The notes: generated by a model from the letters alone, not told the origin. Positions 54,229 to 64,000 are shown, counted from the stretch's first letter. The stretch: 64,000 nt of DNA from a candidate division KSB1 bacterium (GCA_024655945.1 JANLFK010000010.1:62001-126000); one strand, 5' to 3'. A program made the numbers and translations.

Positions 54229-56442
54229 TTAGAAACGGATCTTCCGCTTGCTGGCCTGGTCAGGCGCCCCTTGGTCGCGCAGCGGGGCGCCACTGTGCTT
54301 GTTGCAGTAGGCACTCGGGGCCTGTTCGCGCGGAAACACCTCCGTGACGATCTCCGGGCAGCTCTCCGTAGCCAAGAGTTTGGTCTCGTTGCAGATTTCC
54401 ACCCGCACCACCGACTCGGGCATGACAAAGTCTTCGACCGGGAGTTGCAAGGTGTCGTGCGCTGCCCTCATGAAAGGGGCCCAGATGGGGAGCGCCGCCA
54501 CCGCCCCGGACTGACCGCCGCCCAATGTCACAGACGGGTCATCGACTCCCACCCATACGCCGGCGGCAATTTGCGGCGTGAAGCCGATGAACCAGGCATC
54601 GGAGAAGTCGTTGGTGGTGCCGGTTTTGCCAGCTGCCGGCCGGGTAAAGCCGTACACGGTGCGCGCCAGACGCCCGGTGCCCCGACCCATATCCAGCACG
54701 TCGCGCATCATGTCGGTGATGATGTAGGCGCTCCTCTCGGACAGCACTTCCTGTGGCACCGGGTGGTACTCTTCCAGCACATTGCCGAACTTGTCCTCAA
54801 CGCGCAGGATGGCCAGCGGGCGCATCAACACGCCCTTGTTGCCGAAGGCCGCGAAGGCAGCCACCATTTCGATGGGAATAACCGTCTCTGCGCCGAGCGC
54901 CAGGGCCGGCACCGGCAAAAGAGGCGTGCTGATGCCGAGCCGCTTGGCGTATTCCACCACCACCTCCGGGGGAACCGCCTCCAGGATCAAGCGTGCGGTG
55001 ACCAGGTTCAACGACCTGGCGAGGGCCTCGCGCAAGGTGGTCTTGCCCCCCACGGAACCGTCGTAGTTTGAGGGCGTCCAGCGCTTGCCCCCGGGCACGT
55101 CCAGCACCACCGGCTGGTTGAGCAGCTCATAGCACGGCGGATAGCCGTTGTCGATGGCCGCCAGGTAGACGAACGGCTTGAAGGCCGAGCCGGGCTGCCG
55201 GTGCGCCTGTGTGGCGCGATTGAACTCCGATTCGCGAAAATCGCGCCCGCCGACCATGGCCAGGATGTACCCAGTGTTCGGCTCCAGCGCCACCAGCGCC
55301 ACCTGCACCTTAGCCTTCTCGTTGAGAAGCGAGTCCACCAAGGCGCGATCCCGCATGAGGGTGCGCAAGCCGGCCTTCTTCAGCAGCGAGGGCGGCACCA
55401 ACTTGGCGAACTCAGTCTCCGGGTGCGCGAGAATCCAAGCGCGTTGCCGCGCTTCCACGGTGGGGATGTGCGCGGCAATGGCGCGATTGGCGCACGCTTG
55501 CACTCTCGTGTCCAGCGTGGTGAACACACGCAAGCCACCAGTGTAGATATCCATGCCATAGCGCGCAATGAGCTCGCGCCGGACGTGCTCGGCAAAGTAA
55601 GGGGCCAACTCCTGCTCCATTGGCTCCCGGCTCACCACACCCAGAGGTGCCTCTATTGCCGCCCGGTACTCTTCCTCGCTGATGTACTTGAGATCCCGCA
55701 TGCGCCGCAAGACCAGATTGCGGCGGCTCAGGGCGCGCTCCGGGTACCTGAAGGGCGAATAGTACCCGGCATTGGGCAAGAGAGCAGTGAGGAGCGCGGC
55801 CTCAGGCAACGTGACCTCCTGGACGTGCTTGCCGAAGTAATAGGTCGCAGCCGCCTCCACACCGTAGACGCCGGGCCCCAGGTAGGACTGATTGAGGTAC
55901 ATCTCCAGAATCTCGCGCTTGCTGTAGGTGCGCTCGATCTGGATCGCGGTGAAAATCTCTTTGATCTTCCGGCTGATGGATTTTTCCTTGGTCAGGTAGA
56001 GGTCGCGAGCCAGTTGTTGCGTGAGCGTGCTGACCCCGCGCGGCGTCCTCATGCGCAGCACGCCGCTGAGCGCGGCCTTTACCCAACGCCGCGGCACCAC
56101 TCCCCAGTGACGGAAGAAGCGGTGGTCCTCCGAGGCCAGCACGCTTTTCCACACATAGTCCGGCATGCTCGCCAAGGGCACCAACACCCTGTTCTTGACG
56201 TAGAACTCCTTGAACACCTGCCCGTCCGCGGCGTACAGCTTGGTGGAAAGTTCGGGACTATATTCTTCCAGTTGCTTCAACGAAGGCAACTGCCGCGTGA
56301 GGGCAAGCAGATATGCCGCGATACCCAAGATGAGCACAAGGAGGGCTATGCCAAGCGGGCGCCGCCACGTGGGCCCGCGTTGGTCATTGCCCCTATCGCG
56401 CAAAACTGTCGCCTGCAATGAACGTCGGAACTTCCTTCTCAT
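54229..56442 (-). CDS. mrcA: Class A penicillin-binding protein (PBP1A-type)
   Basis: A 737-residue peptidoglycan synthase with a single anchor (LGIALLVLILGIAAYLLAL). GT51 motifs are EDHRFFRHWGV and RGVSTLTQQLARDLYLTKEK; transpeptidase motifs are GSAFKPF, SLN (ARSLNLVTA) and AAGKTGTTNDFSDAWFIGF. Length and order match PBP1A of Gram-negatives. GAGG precedes the ATG. It lies 222 bp upstream of the macroglobulin gene on the same strand; whether one transcript spans all three is unclear. The symbol is by similarity; ponA is the same kind of gene. Confidence 0.93.
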   Translation of the reverse strand: MRRKFRRSLQATVLRDRGNDQRGPTWRRPLGIALLVLILGIAAYLLALTRQLPSLKQLEEYSPELSTKLYAADGQVFKEFYVKNRVLVPLASMPDYVWKSVLASEDHRFFRHWGVVPRRWVKAALSGVLRMRTPRGVSTLTQQLARDLYLTKEKSISRKIKEIFTAIQIERTYSKREILEMYLNQSYLGPGVYGVEAAATYYFGKHVQEVTLPEAALLTALLPNAGYYSPFRYPERALSRRNLVLRRMRDLKYISEEEYRAAIEAPLGVVSREPMEQELAPYFAEHVRRELIARYGMDIYTGGLRVFTTLDTRVQACANRAIAAHIPTVEARQRAWILAHPETEFAKLVPPSLLKKAGLRTLMRDRALVDSLLNEKAKVQVALVALEPNTGYILAMVGGRDFRESEFNRATQAHRQPGSAFKPFVYLAAIDNGYPPCYELLNQPVVLDVPGGKRWTPSNYDGSVGGKTTLREALARSLNLVTARLILEAVPPEVVVEYAKRLGISTPLLPVPALALGAETVIPIEMVAAFAAFGNKGVLMRPLAILRVEDKFGNVLEEYHPVPQEVLSERSAYIITDMMRDVLDMGRGTGRLARTVYGFTRPAAGKTGTTNDFSDAWFIGFTPQIAAGVWVGVDDPSVTLGGGQSGAVAALPIWAPFMRAAHDTLQLPVEDFVMPESVVRVEICNETKLLATESCPEIVTEVFPREQAPSAYCNKHSGAPLRDQGAPDQASKRKIRF

Positions 56443-56579
56443 AAAACCTCGCTATCAAAATGGAGCGCCGCCATGTTGGCGCGCTTCTGCTTTCTCGCTC
56501 CTCACAAAAATCGCCTTCACGGGCAGCACCAAGCGGCTGGAACAGGTCGACCCAAAGGGCGCCCGCTGAGGCACCACGC

Positions 56580-57365
56580 TTATGGCGCAGCCACCGGGAG
56601 CGCCACCTGCGCCACGTCTACGGCACCTTGCTCTGCTGACCACCTCTTGAGCCAGATCCCTCCCTGGTCAATCACGCCGAAGGAAAAGTGCCTGATCCAG
56701 TCCCCGGGGTTGAGATACACCCCGCCGTCAAGCTGCTGGCACACCGGCTCGTGGGTGTGGGCCAAAACTACGACGTCGAACCCCTGCCGAAGCGTCTGCT
56801 GCGCAAAGGCGCGATAATCCTCGTGCGCGGAGAACTCCCGCTGCGCGCCATGGTTGCGACTGAGCTCCGAAAAGAACTCGGCGATGGGCACTCCCACGTC
56901 GGGGTGGACCGCCCGGTACAGGGCGGTGGCGATCCTGTTTTGCAGCACGCGCTTTAGCAGGCGGTAGCCGCGGTCCTTGGTGTAGAGACCGTCCCCGTGG
57001 GAGACAAAGACCCTCTGCCCGGCCACCGTCGCCTGGAAGTCTTGCGGGTGCACGGTCACACCTACTTCGCGCGTGAGAAAATCGCGCATCCAGAAATCGT
57101 GGTTGCCCGCCACATAGTGCACCTCGGTACCTGAGCGCACCAGCTCAGACAGCGCGCACAGCGTGCGGAAGTAGCGGTTGACCACTACGCGCCGATACTC
57201 GAACCAGAAGTCAAACAGGTCACCACAGATGCAGAGCATGGCAAAGCATGGGGCCGCCTGTGCGAGGAAGTTATGCAGCCGCGCTGCCTTTTCCTCTTCA
57301 GTCGCGCTGCCACCCCCGCGCAGGTGCGCATCAGCAATGAACGCAGCATGAGGCACAGAAATCAT
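56580..57365 (-). CDS. lpxH: UDP-2,3-diacylglucosamine diphosphatase-like (LpxH)
   Basis: A 261-residue calcineurin-like phosphoesterase of lipid A synthesis: releases UMP from UDP-diacylglucosamine to give lipid X. Metal ligands appear in order: DAHL (Asp12, His14), GDLFDFWFEY, GNHDFWMRDFL, SHGDG and LAHTHEPV. YRLLKRVLQNRIATALYRAV is the helical lid. The ATG was chosen because the promoter lies just upstream; the longer frame would start before transcription. YbbF/LpxH2-like relatives are the alternative. Confidence 0.85.
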   Translation of the reverse strand: MISVPHAAFIADAHLRGGGSATEEEKAARLHNFLAQAAPCFAMLCICGDLFDFWFEYRRVVVNRYFRTLCALSELVRSGTEVHYVAGNHDFWMRDFLTREVGVTVHPQDFQATVAGQRVFVSHGDGLYTKDRGYRLLKRVLQNRIATALYRAVHPDVGVPIAEFFSELSRNHGAQREFSAHEDYRAFAQQTLRQGFDVVVLAHTHEPVCQQLDGGVYLNPGDWIRHFSFGVIDQGGIWLKRWSAEQGAVDVAQVALPVAAP

Positions 57366-57398
57366 CTTCGGCGCGATCCAGTGTTCATCAGGCGAGTA

Positions 57399-57427
57399 AA
57401 TGTAAGGAAGCGCCCGGCAATTGTCAA
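57399..57427 (-). promoter_or_regulatory. Sigma-70 type promoter of lpxH
   Basis: On the minus strand: TTGACA (57422-57427), a 17-bp spacer, TACATT (57399-57404). The leader would be about 27 bases. Confidence 0.75.
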
Positions 57428-57489
57428 GTCTTTCTTGGCCCCCTGGGCTCGGTGCCCGGGTCGGGCCATGAGCCGCCGGCGTTACCGGC

Positions 57490-57532
57490 AAAAAAGAGCG
57501 CCCGTCCCAGGGTCAGCGCTCTCGGACGGGCG
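57490..57532 (-). terminator. Rho-independent terminator after clpC
   Basis: On the minus strand CGCCCGTCC (57524-57532) pairs exactly with GGACGGGCG (57499-57507), followed by CTCTTTTTT. It closes the long lysS-to-clpC gene run. Confidence 0.9.
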
Positions 57533-57575
57533 TTGCGGAACGAATGCTCGTGCCTGCCGCCCCTGCACGCAGGGC

Positions 57576-60062
57576 TCAATTGCTCACCGCCTCGGTGCGC
57601 CCCTCCTCGCGCGGGCCGTCCCGGCGCACCGGCTTGCGGCCGATCTCGGTGAAGGTCAGGTTTCCCCCTTTGTGGCCGATGCGAATGCGGCTGCCGTCAC
57701 CAAACCTGCCGCGCAAGATCTCCTCGGCAATGGGGTCTTCCACCATCTTCTGGATGGTTCGCCGCAGCGGGCGCGCGCCAAAAACCGGGTCGAAGCCCTT
57801 CGTGGCCAGCAGCTCCCGTGCGCCCTTGGTCAACTCCACCTCGATGTCCCGGTCCTTCAGCTTCGTGGCCATCTCCGCAATCAAGATGTCGACGATCTTG
57901 ACCATGTCGTTGAGGTTGAGCGCTCGGAAGACGACGATTTCGTCCACCCTGTTTAAGAATTCCGGGTTGAAGATGCGCTTCACCTCGTCCATGATGCGCT
58001 TCTTCATGCTCTCATAGTCGGAGCGCTCATCGCCCTTGGAGAAGCCGAAGCCGCCGGTCTTGCGAATCTCGCGCGCACCAATGTTGGAGGTCATGATGAG
58101 GATGGTGTTCTTAAAGTCGACTTGCCGCCCCAGGCCGTCGGTGAGCCGACCGTCGTCCAAAATCTGCAGCAGGATGTTGAAGACGTCCGGGTGAGCCTTC
58201 TCGATCTCGTCAAAGAGCACCACCGAGTAGGGGTGGCGGCGCACTTTCTCGGTGAGCTGTCCACCCTCTTCGTAGCCGACGTAGCCCGGAGGTGCGCCGG
58301 TGAGCCGCGAGACGGAGAACTTTTCCATGTACTCGGACATGTCGATGCGAATGAGGGCCTGCTCGCTCTCGAAGAGGTAACGCGCCAGTTCTTTGGCCAG
58401 TTGCGTCTTGCCCACGCCAGTGGGGCCGAGGAAGATAAAGGAGCCGATAGGCCGGTTGGGGTCCTTGAGCCCGGCGCGCGTGCGTTGGATGGCCTTGGTC
58501 AGCACGCGGATCACTTCATCCTGCCCGATGATGCGCTGGCGCAACTCGTCCTCCATGCGCAGGAGACGCTCCGACTCGGACTGCGCCACCTTCTGCACGG
58601 GAATGCCGGTCATCATAGAGACCACGGCAGCAATCTCCTCCTCGGGCACAGTGGCCACGATCTTCTGGTCCTCCTCCTCCCACTTCTTGCGCGCCTCCTC
58701 CAGCTCGCGCATCAGCCGCTTCTCTTGGTCGCGCAGCACCGCCGCGCGCTCAAAGTTCTGGCTGGCCACCACCGCTTCCTTTTCGCTCTGCAGGCGCTTG
58801 ACCTTTTCCTCCAGCTCGGTGATGGCCTTGGGGACGACGATGTTGTTCAGGTGCACGCGTGCCCCTGCCTCGTCCATGACATCGATGGCCTTGTCCGGCA
58901 GATAGCGGTCGGTGATGTAGCGCTCCGACAGCCGCACCGCCGCCTCGATCGCCTTGTCGGTGTACTTCACATGGTGGTGCTTCTCGTAGCGGTCCTGCAG
59001 GCCCTTGAGAATCTGCAGGGTCTCCTCGGGCGTGGGCGGATCGACCATGATCTTCTGGAAGCGGCGATCCAATGCCCCATCCTTCTCGATGTACTGCCGA
59101 TACTCGTCCAAGGTGGTGGCGCCGATGCACTGCAGCTCGCCACGAGAGAGGGCGGGCTTGAACATATTGGAGGCGTCCAGTGAGCCGGAGGCGCTGCCTG
59201 CACCGACGATGGTGTGCAGCTCGTCGATGAACAGGATGACGTCCTTGGCCTTGACCAGCTCGTTCATGATGGCCTTCATGCGCTCCTCGAACTGGCCGCG
59301 GTACTTGGTGCCCGCCACGATGGCCCCTAAGTCGAGGGTGACCACCCTCTTGTTGTGCAGGACACGCGGCACCTTCTTCTGCACGATGCGCAGGGCCAGG
59401 CCCTCAGCGATGGCCGTCTTGCCCACCCCCGGCTCGCCGATGAGCACCGGGTTGTTCTTCTTGCGCCGGCTCAACACCTGCGCCACCCGCTGAATCTCCT
59501 CGTCGCGACCGATAATTGGGTCAAGCTCCCCCCGGCGCCCCAACTCGGTGAGGTCGCGACCAAAATGGTCAAGCGCCGGTGTCTTGGAACCGCGTTGTGA
59601 CGACAGTTCCTTGTCGGAAGACATTTCGCCTTGCATGATACTCTCCAACTCCTGGGCTACTGCCTCATAGGTCACATCAAAGGTGTGCAGCACCTGGCTG
59701 CCAACATCGTCGCGCTCTTTGACCAGGGCCAGCAGCAGGTGCTCAGTGCCGATGATGTCCGAGCGATATCGTTCGGCCTCATTGTAGGCCATCTTGAGGG
59801 CCTTCTCAGCCCGGCGGGTGAAGGGGATATTACCGTAGGTGGTAGTCTCGCCCGTCACGCCCACGGCATCCTCCACGGCGCTGCGGATTTCGTCCAAGTC
59901 GCAGCCCAGGCGCTGCAAGATGGTCACGGCAAGCCCTTCGCCCTCGCGAATCAGACCGAGCAGAAGGTGCTCGGTGCCGATGTGATCGTGCCCCAGCCGC
60001 CTGGCTTCGTCCCTGGACAACTGGATGACCCGTTGCACCCGCTGCGAAAAGTTGTTTCTCAT
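57576..60062 (-). CDS. clpC: ATP-dependent Clp protease ATPase subunit ClpC
   Basis: An 828-residue AAA+ unfoldase feeding ClpP. Two Clp-N repeats ([20 protein letters not shown] and [20 protein letters not shown]) come first, then the first ATPase (GEPGVGKTA), a middle domain with a UVR motif ([15 protein letters not shown]) that marks ClpC rather than ClpB, and the second ATPase ([20 protein letters not shown]). It is last in a run with mcsA and mcsB, the arginine-phosphorylation tagging system that delivers substrates to ClpC. GGAG lies eight bases before the ATG. No ctsR repressor gene is in view. Confidence 0.97.
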   Translation of the reverse strand: MRNNFSQRVQRVIQLSRDEARRLGHDHIGTEHLLLGLIREGEGLAVTILQRLGCDLDEIRSAVEDAVGVTGETTTYGNIPFTRRAEKALKMAYNEAERYRSDIIGTEHLLLALVKERDDVGSQVLHTFDVTYEAVAQELESIMQGEMSSDKELSSQRGSKTPALDHFGRDLTELGRRGELDPIIGRDEEIQRVAQVLSRRKKNNPVLIGEPGVGKTAIAEGLALRIVQKKVPRVLHNKRVVTLDLGAIVAGTKYRGQFEERMKAIMNELVKAKDVILFIDELHTIVGAGSASGSLDASNMFKPALSRGELQCIGATTLDEYRQYIEKDGALDRRFQKIMVDPPTPEETLQILKGLQDRYEKHHHVKYTDKAIEAAVRLSERYITDRYLPDKAIDVMDEAGARVHLNNIVVPKAITELEEKVKRLQSEKEAVVASQNFERAAVLRDQEKRLMRELEEARKKWEEEDQKIVATVPEEEIAAVVSMMTGIPVQKVAQSESERLLRMEDELRQRIIGQDEVIRVLTKAIQRTRAGLKDPNRPIGSFIFLGPTGVGKTQLAKELARYLFESEQALIRIDMSEYMEKFSVSRLTGAPPGYVGYEEGGQLTEKVRRHPYSVVLFDEIEKAHPDVFNILLQILDDGRLTDGLGRQVDFKNTILIMTSNIGAREIRKTGGFGFSKGDERSDYESMKKRIMDEVKRIFNPEFLNRVDEIVVFRALNLNDMVKIVDILIAEMATKLKDRDIEVELTKGARELLATKGFDPVFGARPLRRTIQKMVEDPIAEEILRGRFGDGSRIRIGHKGGNLTFTEIGRKPVRRDGPREEGRTEAVSN

Positions 60063-60129
60063 GGCACCAACTCCATTATGTCCACCCCCCATGCAAATGC
60101 GCTATGCCACGCCGGAGGAATGCTCCCTG

Positions 60130-61230
60130 TCACACCTCCAGATAGTCGCGGACAAACTGCGCGCGATAGGCATCGCGCTCTTCGTTGTCCATCTCTTTGC
60201 CCGCGCGCTTTTGCAAATGCGCCGGCAGGGCAATCACCAGGAGCTCGTTGAGCCGCCTGCGGGGGATAGGCGGCAATAGCCCCAGCTCGCTCCCCACGCG
60301 CACTGCCGGCAGGAGATTCATGAGCTCCAGCGAGGAAATCAGCTGTGCGTGCTGCAACAGTGCCCGCGCGCGGTACACCAGGTCCCTGACCCGCAAAGGG
60401 CGCTGCTGCAGCAATCGCGCCCGCGCTTCCCGCTCCAAGCCCACGAGGCGCTCGGCAATGTTGCGCACGCGCTTGATGATCGCCTTCTCCGCCCGCCCTA
60501 AGGTGAGCTGGTTGGAGATCTGGAAGATGTTCCCTTGCACGCGGCTCCCCTCGCCATAGAAGCCACGCACGGTAATCTCGCTCCCCGCAAACTCCTTGAG
60601 CGCCTTGTCGACCTCCTCAAGCAGCGCCAATGCCGGCAGATGGGCGAAGATGGACACGCGCATCCCTGTGCCGGTGTTGGTGGGGCAGGCTGTCAGGTAG
60701 CCAAACTGCTCGGAGAAGGCATAGTCGAGCTGCTCGCCGAGCTCGTCGTCCAGCGTGCGCACCGCTTCCCACGCCTCTTCGATCTGCAGACCGGAGGCGA
60801 TGGCCTGCAGGCGCAAGTGGTCCTCCTCGTTGACCATCACCGCAAGGGTCTGCGTCCGGTCCGCGAACACTACGGCCTGCTCGGGGCGCTCGGCAGACTG
60901 CGAGCTCACCAGGCGCCGCTCCATGAGGAAGCGCCTATCCAGGGCGGAGAGCTCATCCAGCCGCACGTGCAGCGTCTGCCGCAGCGCCCGGCTTGTGGCC
61001 ATCGCCTCAGCCACCTGGCGGCAGACGCTTTCCCGCTCCTCGGCAGGGGCGGCTCCAGGGAAGCGAAGACCGTGCAAGTTGCGGGCCAGTCGCACGCGAC
61101 TGGTGATGATTATGTCGGCCTCCGGCCCGCTCCCGTCCAGCCACGCACAGAGCTGGCCTTCCAGGACGGCAACCGCCGCGCTTGCCCTTGTTCTGGCCTG
61201 CGCCTCTTTGTCCTCTTCACTGCTCCCCAT
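60130..61230 (-). CDS. mcsB: Protein arginine kinase McsB
   Basis: A 366-residue phosphagen-kinase-like enzyme that phosphorylates arginines on proteins to mark them for ClpCP. IIITSRVRLARNLHGLRFPG, CPTNTGTGMRVSIFAHLPAL, VRGFYGEGSRVQGNIFQISN and QLTLGRAEKAII are typical, including the active-site Cys in CPTNTGTG. The ATG overlaps the mcsA end by 14 bases with AGGTC-type site upstream. It uses the activator McsA encoded just before it. Confidence 0.96.
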   Translation of the reverse strand: MGSSEEDKEAQARTRASAAVAVLEGQLCAWLDGSGPEADIIITSRVRLARNLHGLRFPGAAPAEERESVCRQVAEAMATSRALRQTLHVRLDELSALDRRFLMERRLVSSQSAERPEQAVVFADRTQTLAVMVNEEDHLRLQAIASGLQIEEAWEAVRTLDDELGEQLDYAFSEQFGYLTACPTNTGTGMRVSIFAHLPALALLEEVDKALKEFAGSEITVRGFYGEGSRVQGNIFQISNQLTLGRAEKAIIKRVRNIAERLVGLEREARARLLQQRPLRVRDLVYRARALLQHAQLISSLELMNLLPAVRVGSELGLLPPIPRRRLNELLVIALPAHLQKRAGKEMDNEERDAYRAQFVRDYLEV

Positions 61231-61741
61231 GCTTCGACCTGCCACGCTGGGTCTCCAGATCGGTGATCAGGTCCCTGAGGCGCGCCGCCTCCTCAAACTC
61301 CTCCCTAGCCACTGCCTCGGCCAACTGCTGCCGCAGCCGCTCAATGTCCGGGTGCTCCACGGCATCGCGTAACGCTGGCGGCCGCATACCGATGTGCTTA
61401 TTGCTCCCGTGGATGCGCCGCAAGATAAACTTGAGGTCTTCACGGAAAGTTTCATAGCACTGGGCGCAGCCAAGGAGTGCAGTCCGCTCAAAGTCCTCTT
61501 TGGTGATGCCACACCCTTGGCACTTCAGCGAGCCTACCGTGCGCGTGCTCGTCGGTAACTGCGTACCGAGAAACCCCACAATCATGGCGCCAAAGGTGGA
61601 GGGCAAAGCGCCAAAGGGAATGGCCAAGCCCTTCTCCTCCGCGCACTGCTTGCAGAGGTGGAGCTCGGTGTGCTCGTCATTGATGACCTGGGTCAATTTG
61701 AGCGTGGCCGGGTTGACGCCACACAGGTCACACACAATCAT
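61217..61741 (-). CDS. mcsA: McsA, zinc-binding activator of McsB
   Basis: A 174-residue protein with four CxxC units (CDLCGV, CKQCAE, CQGCGI, CAQCYE) forming two zinc sites, and a C-terminal UVR motif (EFEEAARLRDLITDLE). It activates McsB and links it to ClpC. The start overlaps the lolD stop (ATGA) and the end overlaps mcsB, so these three proteins are translationally coupled. Confidence 0.95.
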   Translation of the reverse strand: MIVCDLCGVNPATLKLTQVINDEHTELHLCKQCAEEKGLAIPFGALPSTFGAMIVGFLGTQLPTSTRTVGSLKCQGCGITKEDFERTALLGCAQCYETFREDLKFILRRIHGSNKHIGMRPPALRDAVEHPDIERLRQQLAEAVAREEFEEAARLRDLITDLETQRGRSKHGEQ

Positions 61742-62442
61742 GAGCGGTTCGCCACCACGTTGTTCTTGATGCGCCCGTCATAGAGTTCGATCACCCGGTC
61801 TGCCTGGCGCGCCAGTTCCAAGTTGTGCGTCACGATGATGAGGGTGCGATTGTGTTTCCTGCTCAGTTCCCACATCAGGGCATTCAGGGCGCGACTGGAC
61901 TGCAGGTCCAAGTTTCCCGACGGCTCATCGGCTAAGATCAGCTGCGGCCTGTTGATGAGCGCTCGGGCCACCGCCACGCGTTGCTGTTCGCCCCCAGAGA
62001 GCTCCGACGGCCGGTGGGCGGCACGCTGCTCCAGACCTACCTCGGCCAGAAGGGTCATCCCCACGTCCTCCAACTCCCGCCGCGAGCGCCCGGCGATCAA
62101 GCCTGGCAGGATCACATTCTCCAGCGCCGTGAGCTCCGGCAGCAGGTGGTGGAACTGAAACACAAACCCCGCGCGCTTGTTGCGAAACTCTGCCAGCCGG
62201 CGGTCGTCCAGGCTGAACACGTCGTGCCCATCGATGAGCACGCGCCCCTCCGTCGGCCGATCCAAAGCCCCCAGGATGTGGAGCAAGGTGCTTTTCCCTA
62301 CTCCCGAGGGCCCCACCACCACCACGATCTCCCCCTCCAAGACTTCCAGGTCGATCCCTTTCAACACATGCAGGCTCCCCCGCCCAATGGGGTAGCTCTT
62401 GTGAAGGTTCGTCGTGCTCAGGATCGCTCTACGCTGCGCCAT
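61738..62442 (-). CDS. lolD: Lipoprotein-releasing ABC ATPase LolD
   Basis: A 234-residue ATPase of the LolCDE/MacB type. Walker A is GPSGVGKST, the signature LSGGEQQRVAVARAL, Walker B LILADEPSGNLD, and the LolD-specific FVFQFHHLLPELTALENV precedes them. With the permease encoded four bases upstream it should extract mature lipoproteins from the inner membrane for transfer to LolA. This fits the many lipobox proteins in the window. Confidence 0.95.
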   Translation of the reverse strand: MAQRRAILSTTNLHKSYPIGRGSLHVLKGIDLEVLEGEIVVVVGPSGVGKSTLLHILGALDRPTEGRVLIDGHDVFSLDDRRLAEFRNKRAGFVFQFHHLLPELTALENVILPGLIAGRSRRELEDVGMTLLAEVGLEQRAAHRPSELSGGEQQRVAVARALINRPQLILADEPSGNLDLQSSRALNALMWELSRKHNRTLIIVTHNLELARQADRVIELYDGRIKNNVVANRS

Positions 62443-62445
62443 CTC

Positions 62446-63690
62446 CTACTCGTATCGTATAGCCTGCACGGGATCCAGGCGCGATGCCTTCCACGCCGGG
62501 TACAGGGTCGCCAAATAGCTGATGAGAATCGCCGCTAAACTCACCCACACAAAGTCCGTCCACCTCATGAGTACCGGCAAAAAGTTGATGATGTAGACGT
62601 CACCGGGCAACGAGAACCACTTGTACTCCAATTGCGACCAGCAAAGCACATAGCCGGCGACACAGCCCAGTACCGTGCCCACCACGCCAGTGATGAGACC
62701 CTCGAACACAAAGATCTTCATGATGCTCTGCGCCGTGGCCCCCATCGATTTGAGGATGCCGATCTCCTTGGTCTTCTCCAAGACAATCATGATCAAGGTG
62801 CTGGCGATATTGAAGGCGGCAACCATGATGATCAGGCTGAGGACGATGAAGGCTGCCCACTTTTCGATCTGCATCCACGAGAAGAGGTTGCGGTTCATGT
62901 CAAACCAGGTGGTAGTGCGGTACGGATACCCCAGGCGGCTGTCGATCTGCTGCGCCACCCAGCGCGCGCTGGACAGGTTGTCCAGCCGCAACTCCAGCCC
63001 GGTGACCCCTTGCCCCATCTTGAAGAGCTTCTGCGCGGACTCTAACGAGATGTAGGCAAAGGTATCGTCGTACTGATACAGACCTGTCTGGAAGTAGCCG
63101 GTCACCCGAAACTGCATCACCGGAGGCATGGGGCCGAACATGCCCGTGACCCCCACCGGACTGATGATGGTGACCTTATCGCCGACTCCTACCACGAGCT
63201 TGTCTGCCAAGTTGAAACCCAGGACAATGCCAGGGAGGGGTCGCTCTCCCTCAGGGCCTTCGGCCATGCCCAAGTCGAGCTTGCCGTAGACGATGTTCCG
63301 CTGCAAGTCCGAGACCTTGACCACCGTCTCCGGATCCACCCCTTTGACCACCAGGCCTTCGCCACTGCTCTCGGCTGAACGGATCAGGCCCTTTTCCACG
63401 ATGTAGGGAGAGATGCCCAGAGTGTGCGGTATGTCCTGGATCTGGCGAATCACCTGGCCATAGTCCTCGATGCCACGGTCGTGGTAGGTGCCCACGCGCA
63501 CGTGCGCGTCAAAGCCGACGATGCGAGAACGCACCTCACTTTCGAAGCCGTTCATGACCGAGAGGACAATGATCAGCGCCGCCACACCGATCATCACGCC
63601 GAACACCGAGATGTAAGTGATCAGCGAGACGAAGCCGGTGCGGCGCTTGGAGCGCAGGTGGCGGCTGGCGATGAGCAGCTCGTAGTTCAT
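62446..63690 (-). CDS. lolC: Lipoprotein-releasing permease, LolC/LolE family
   Basis: A 414-residue FtsX-type permease with four membrane helices. The LolC/E start ASRHLRSKRRTGFVSLITYI leads to a large periplasmic domain (to about residue 270), then helices with IGILKSMGATAQSIMKIFVF and ISYLATLYPAWKASRLDPVQ at the end. Only one permease gene is visible; many FCB bacteria use a homodimer (LolF-like) instead of separate LolC and LolE. It follows lysS by seven bases. Confidence 0.93.
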   Translation of the reverse strand: MNYELLIASRHLRSKRRTGFVSLITYISVFGVMIGVAALIIVLSVMNGFESEVRSRIVGFDAHVRVGTYHDRGIEDYGQVIRQIQDIPHTLGISPYIVEKGLIRSAESSGEGLVVKGVDPETVVKVSDLQRNIVYGKLDLGMAEGPEGERPLPGIVLGFNLADKLVVGVGDKVTIISPVGVTGMFGPMPPVMQFRVTGYFQTGLYQYDDTFAYISLESAQKLFKMGQGVTGLELRLDNLSSARWVAQQIDSRLGYPYRTTTWFDMNRNLFSWMQIEKWAAFIVLSLIIMVAAFNIASTLIMIVLEKTKEIGILKSMGATAQSIMKIFVFEGLITGVVGTVLGCVAGYVLCWSQLEYKWFSLPGDVYIINFLPVLMRWTDFVWVSLAAILISYLATLYPAWKASRLDPVQAIRYE

Positions 63691-63697
63691 GGCCCGC

Positions 63698-64000
<303 letters not shown>

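Noticed and set aside
57366-57491. Longer LpxH beginning at 57491
   Set aside because: It would start upstream of the predicted transcript start and adds residues without homology.

Overview
The window looks like a high-GC chromosome segment from a Gram-negative member of the FCB superphylum, of the candidate KSB1 / Calditrichota kind. The reasons are a secreted protein ending in a type IX secretion sorting domain (LSQNYPNPFNPTT), many lipobox proteins beside a LolCD exporter, an LpxH lipid A enzyme, an outer-membrane porin, and McsA-McsB-ClpC. The lineage is inferred from protein style, not from a marker gene. Strong promoters follow one pattern, TTGACA-17 bp-TATATT or close to it, and most starts have a clear AGGAG-type ribosome site.

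Layout. 1-3.5 kb: an epimerase end, purD and uvrB, all leftward. 3.5-5.7 kb: a scar of dead mobile DNA with an integron-type integrase lacking its middle and two head-to-head ISL3 transposase remnants. 5.8-18.7 kb: a phosphate-like block. Leftward from 14.3 kb run an unknown protein, a CYTH triphosphatase, a DASS anion symporter, DUF47, a PiT transporter, an OprP/O-type porin, two lamin-tail proteins and an SdiA-regulated propeller protein. Rightward from 14.9 kb run a PhnD-like binding protein, a histidine kinase and a sigma-54 NtrC-type regulator, each overlapping the next by 4 bases. The gap between them holds a close match to a sigma-54 promoter facing the transporter genes, and a 31-bp dyad where an activator site would be expected. 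This is the best candidate here for an undescribed regulatory system.

18.8-26.7 kb: a frameshifted lipoprotein, an SPL-type radical SAM gene with a ParB-like partner, an alanine-type symporter, then GIY-YIG, a second SPL-like radical SAM protein and an Fpg-like protein without the usual catalytic residues. 26.7-30.4 kb: leuC-leuD, tRNA-Val and tRNA-Asp, DUF3098, a cluster of 21-bp palindromes and a GlsB-like protein. 30.4-35.5 kb: a class C serine hydrolase, a lipoprotein, an AmpG-like carrier with a large insertion, and ornithine aminotransferase.

35.7-39.8 kb is an accessory island, partly AT-richer. It holds a frameshifted PD-(D/E)XK nuclease, a wrecked type I restriction-modification locus with an intact two-gene nucleotidyltransferase module between the hsdM and hsdS remnants, and a broken DUF3800 gene. 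39.9-46 kb carries envelope genes: PepSY-like, a barrel-like protein, a class A serine hydrolase, a large HELGH metallopeptidase and a secreted barrel-like protein. 46-56.4 kb is the pbpC / alpha-2-macroglobulin pair plus a class A PBP. 56.6-64 kb holds lpxH and the run lysS-lolC-lolD-mcsA-mcsB-clpC, ending in a clear terminator.

Several frameshifts (near 19290, 26410, 36675 and 39003) all behave as one missing base. Some may be assembly errors rather than true gene death.
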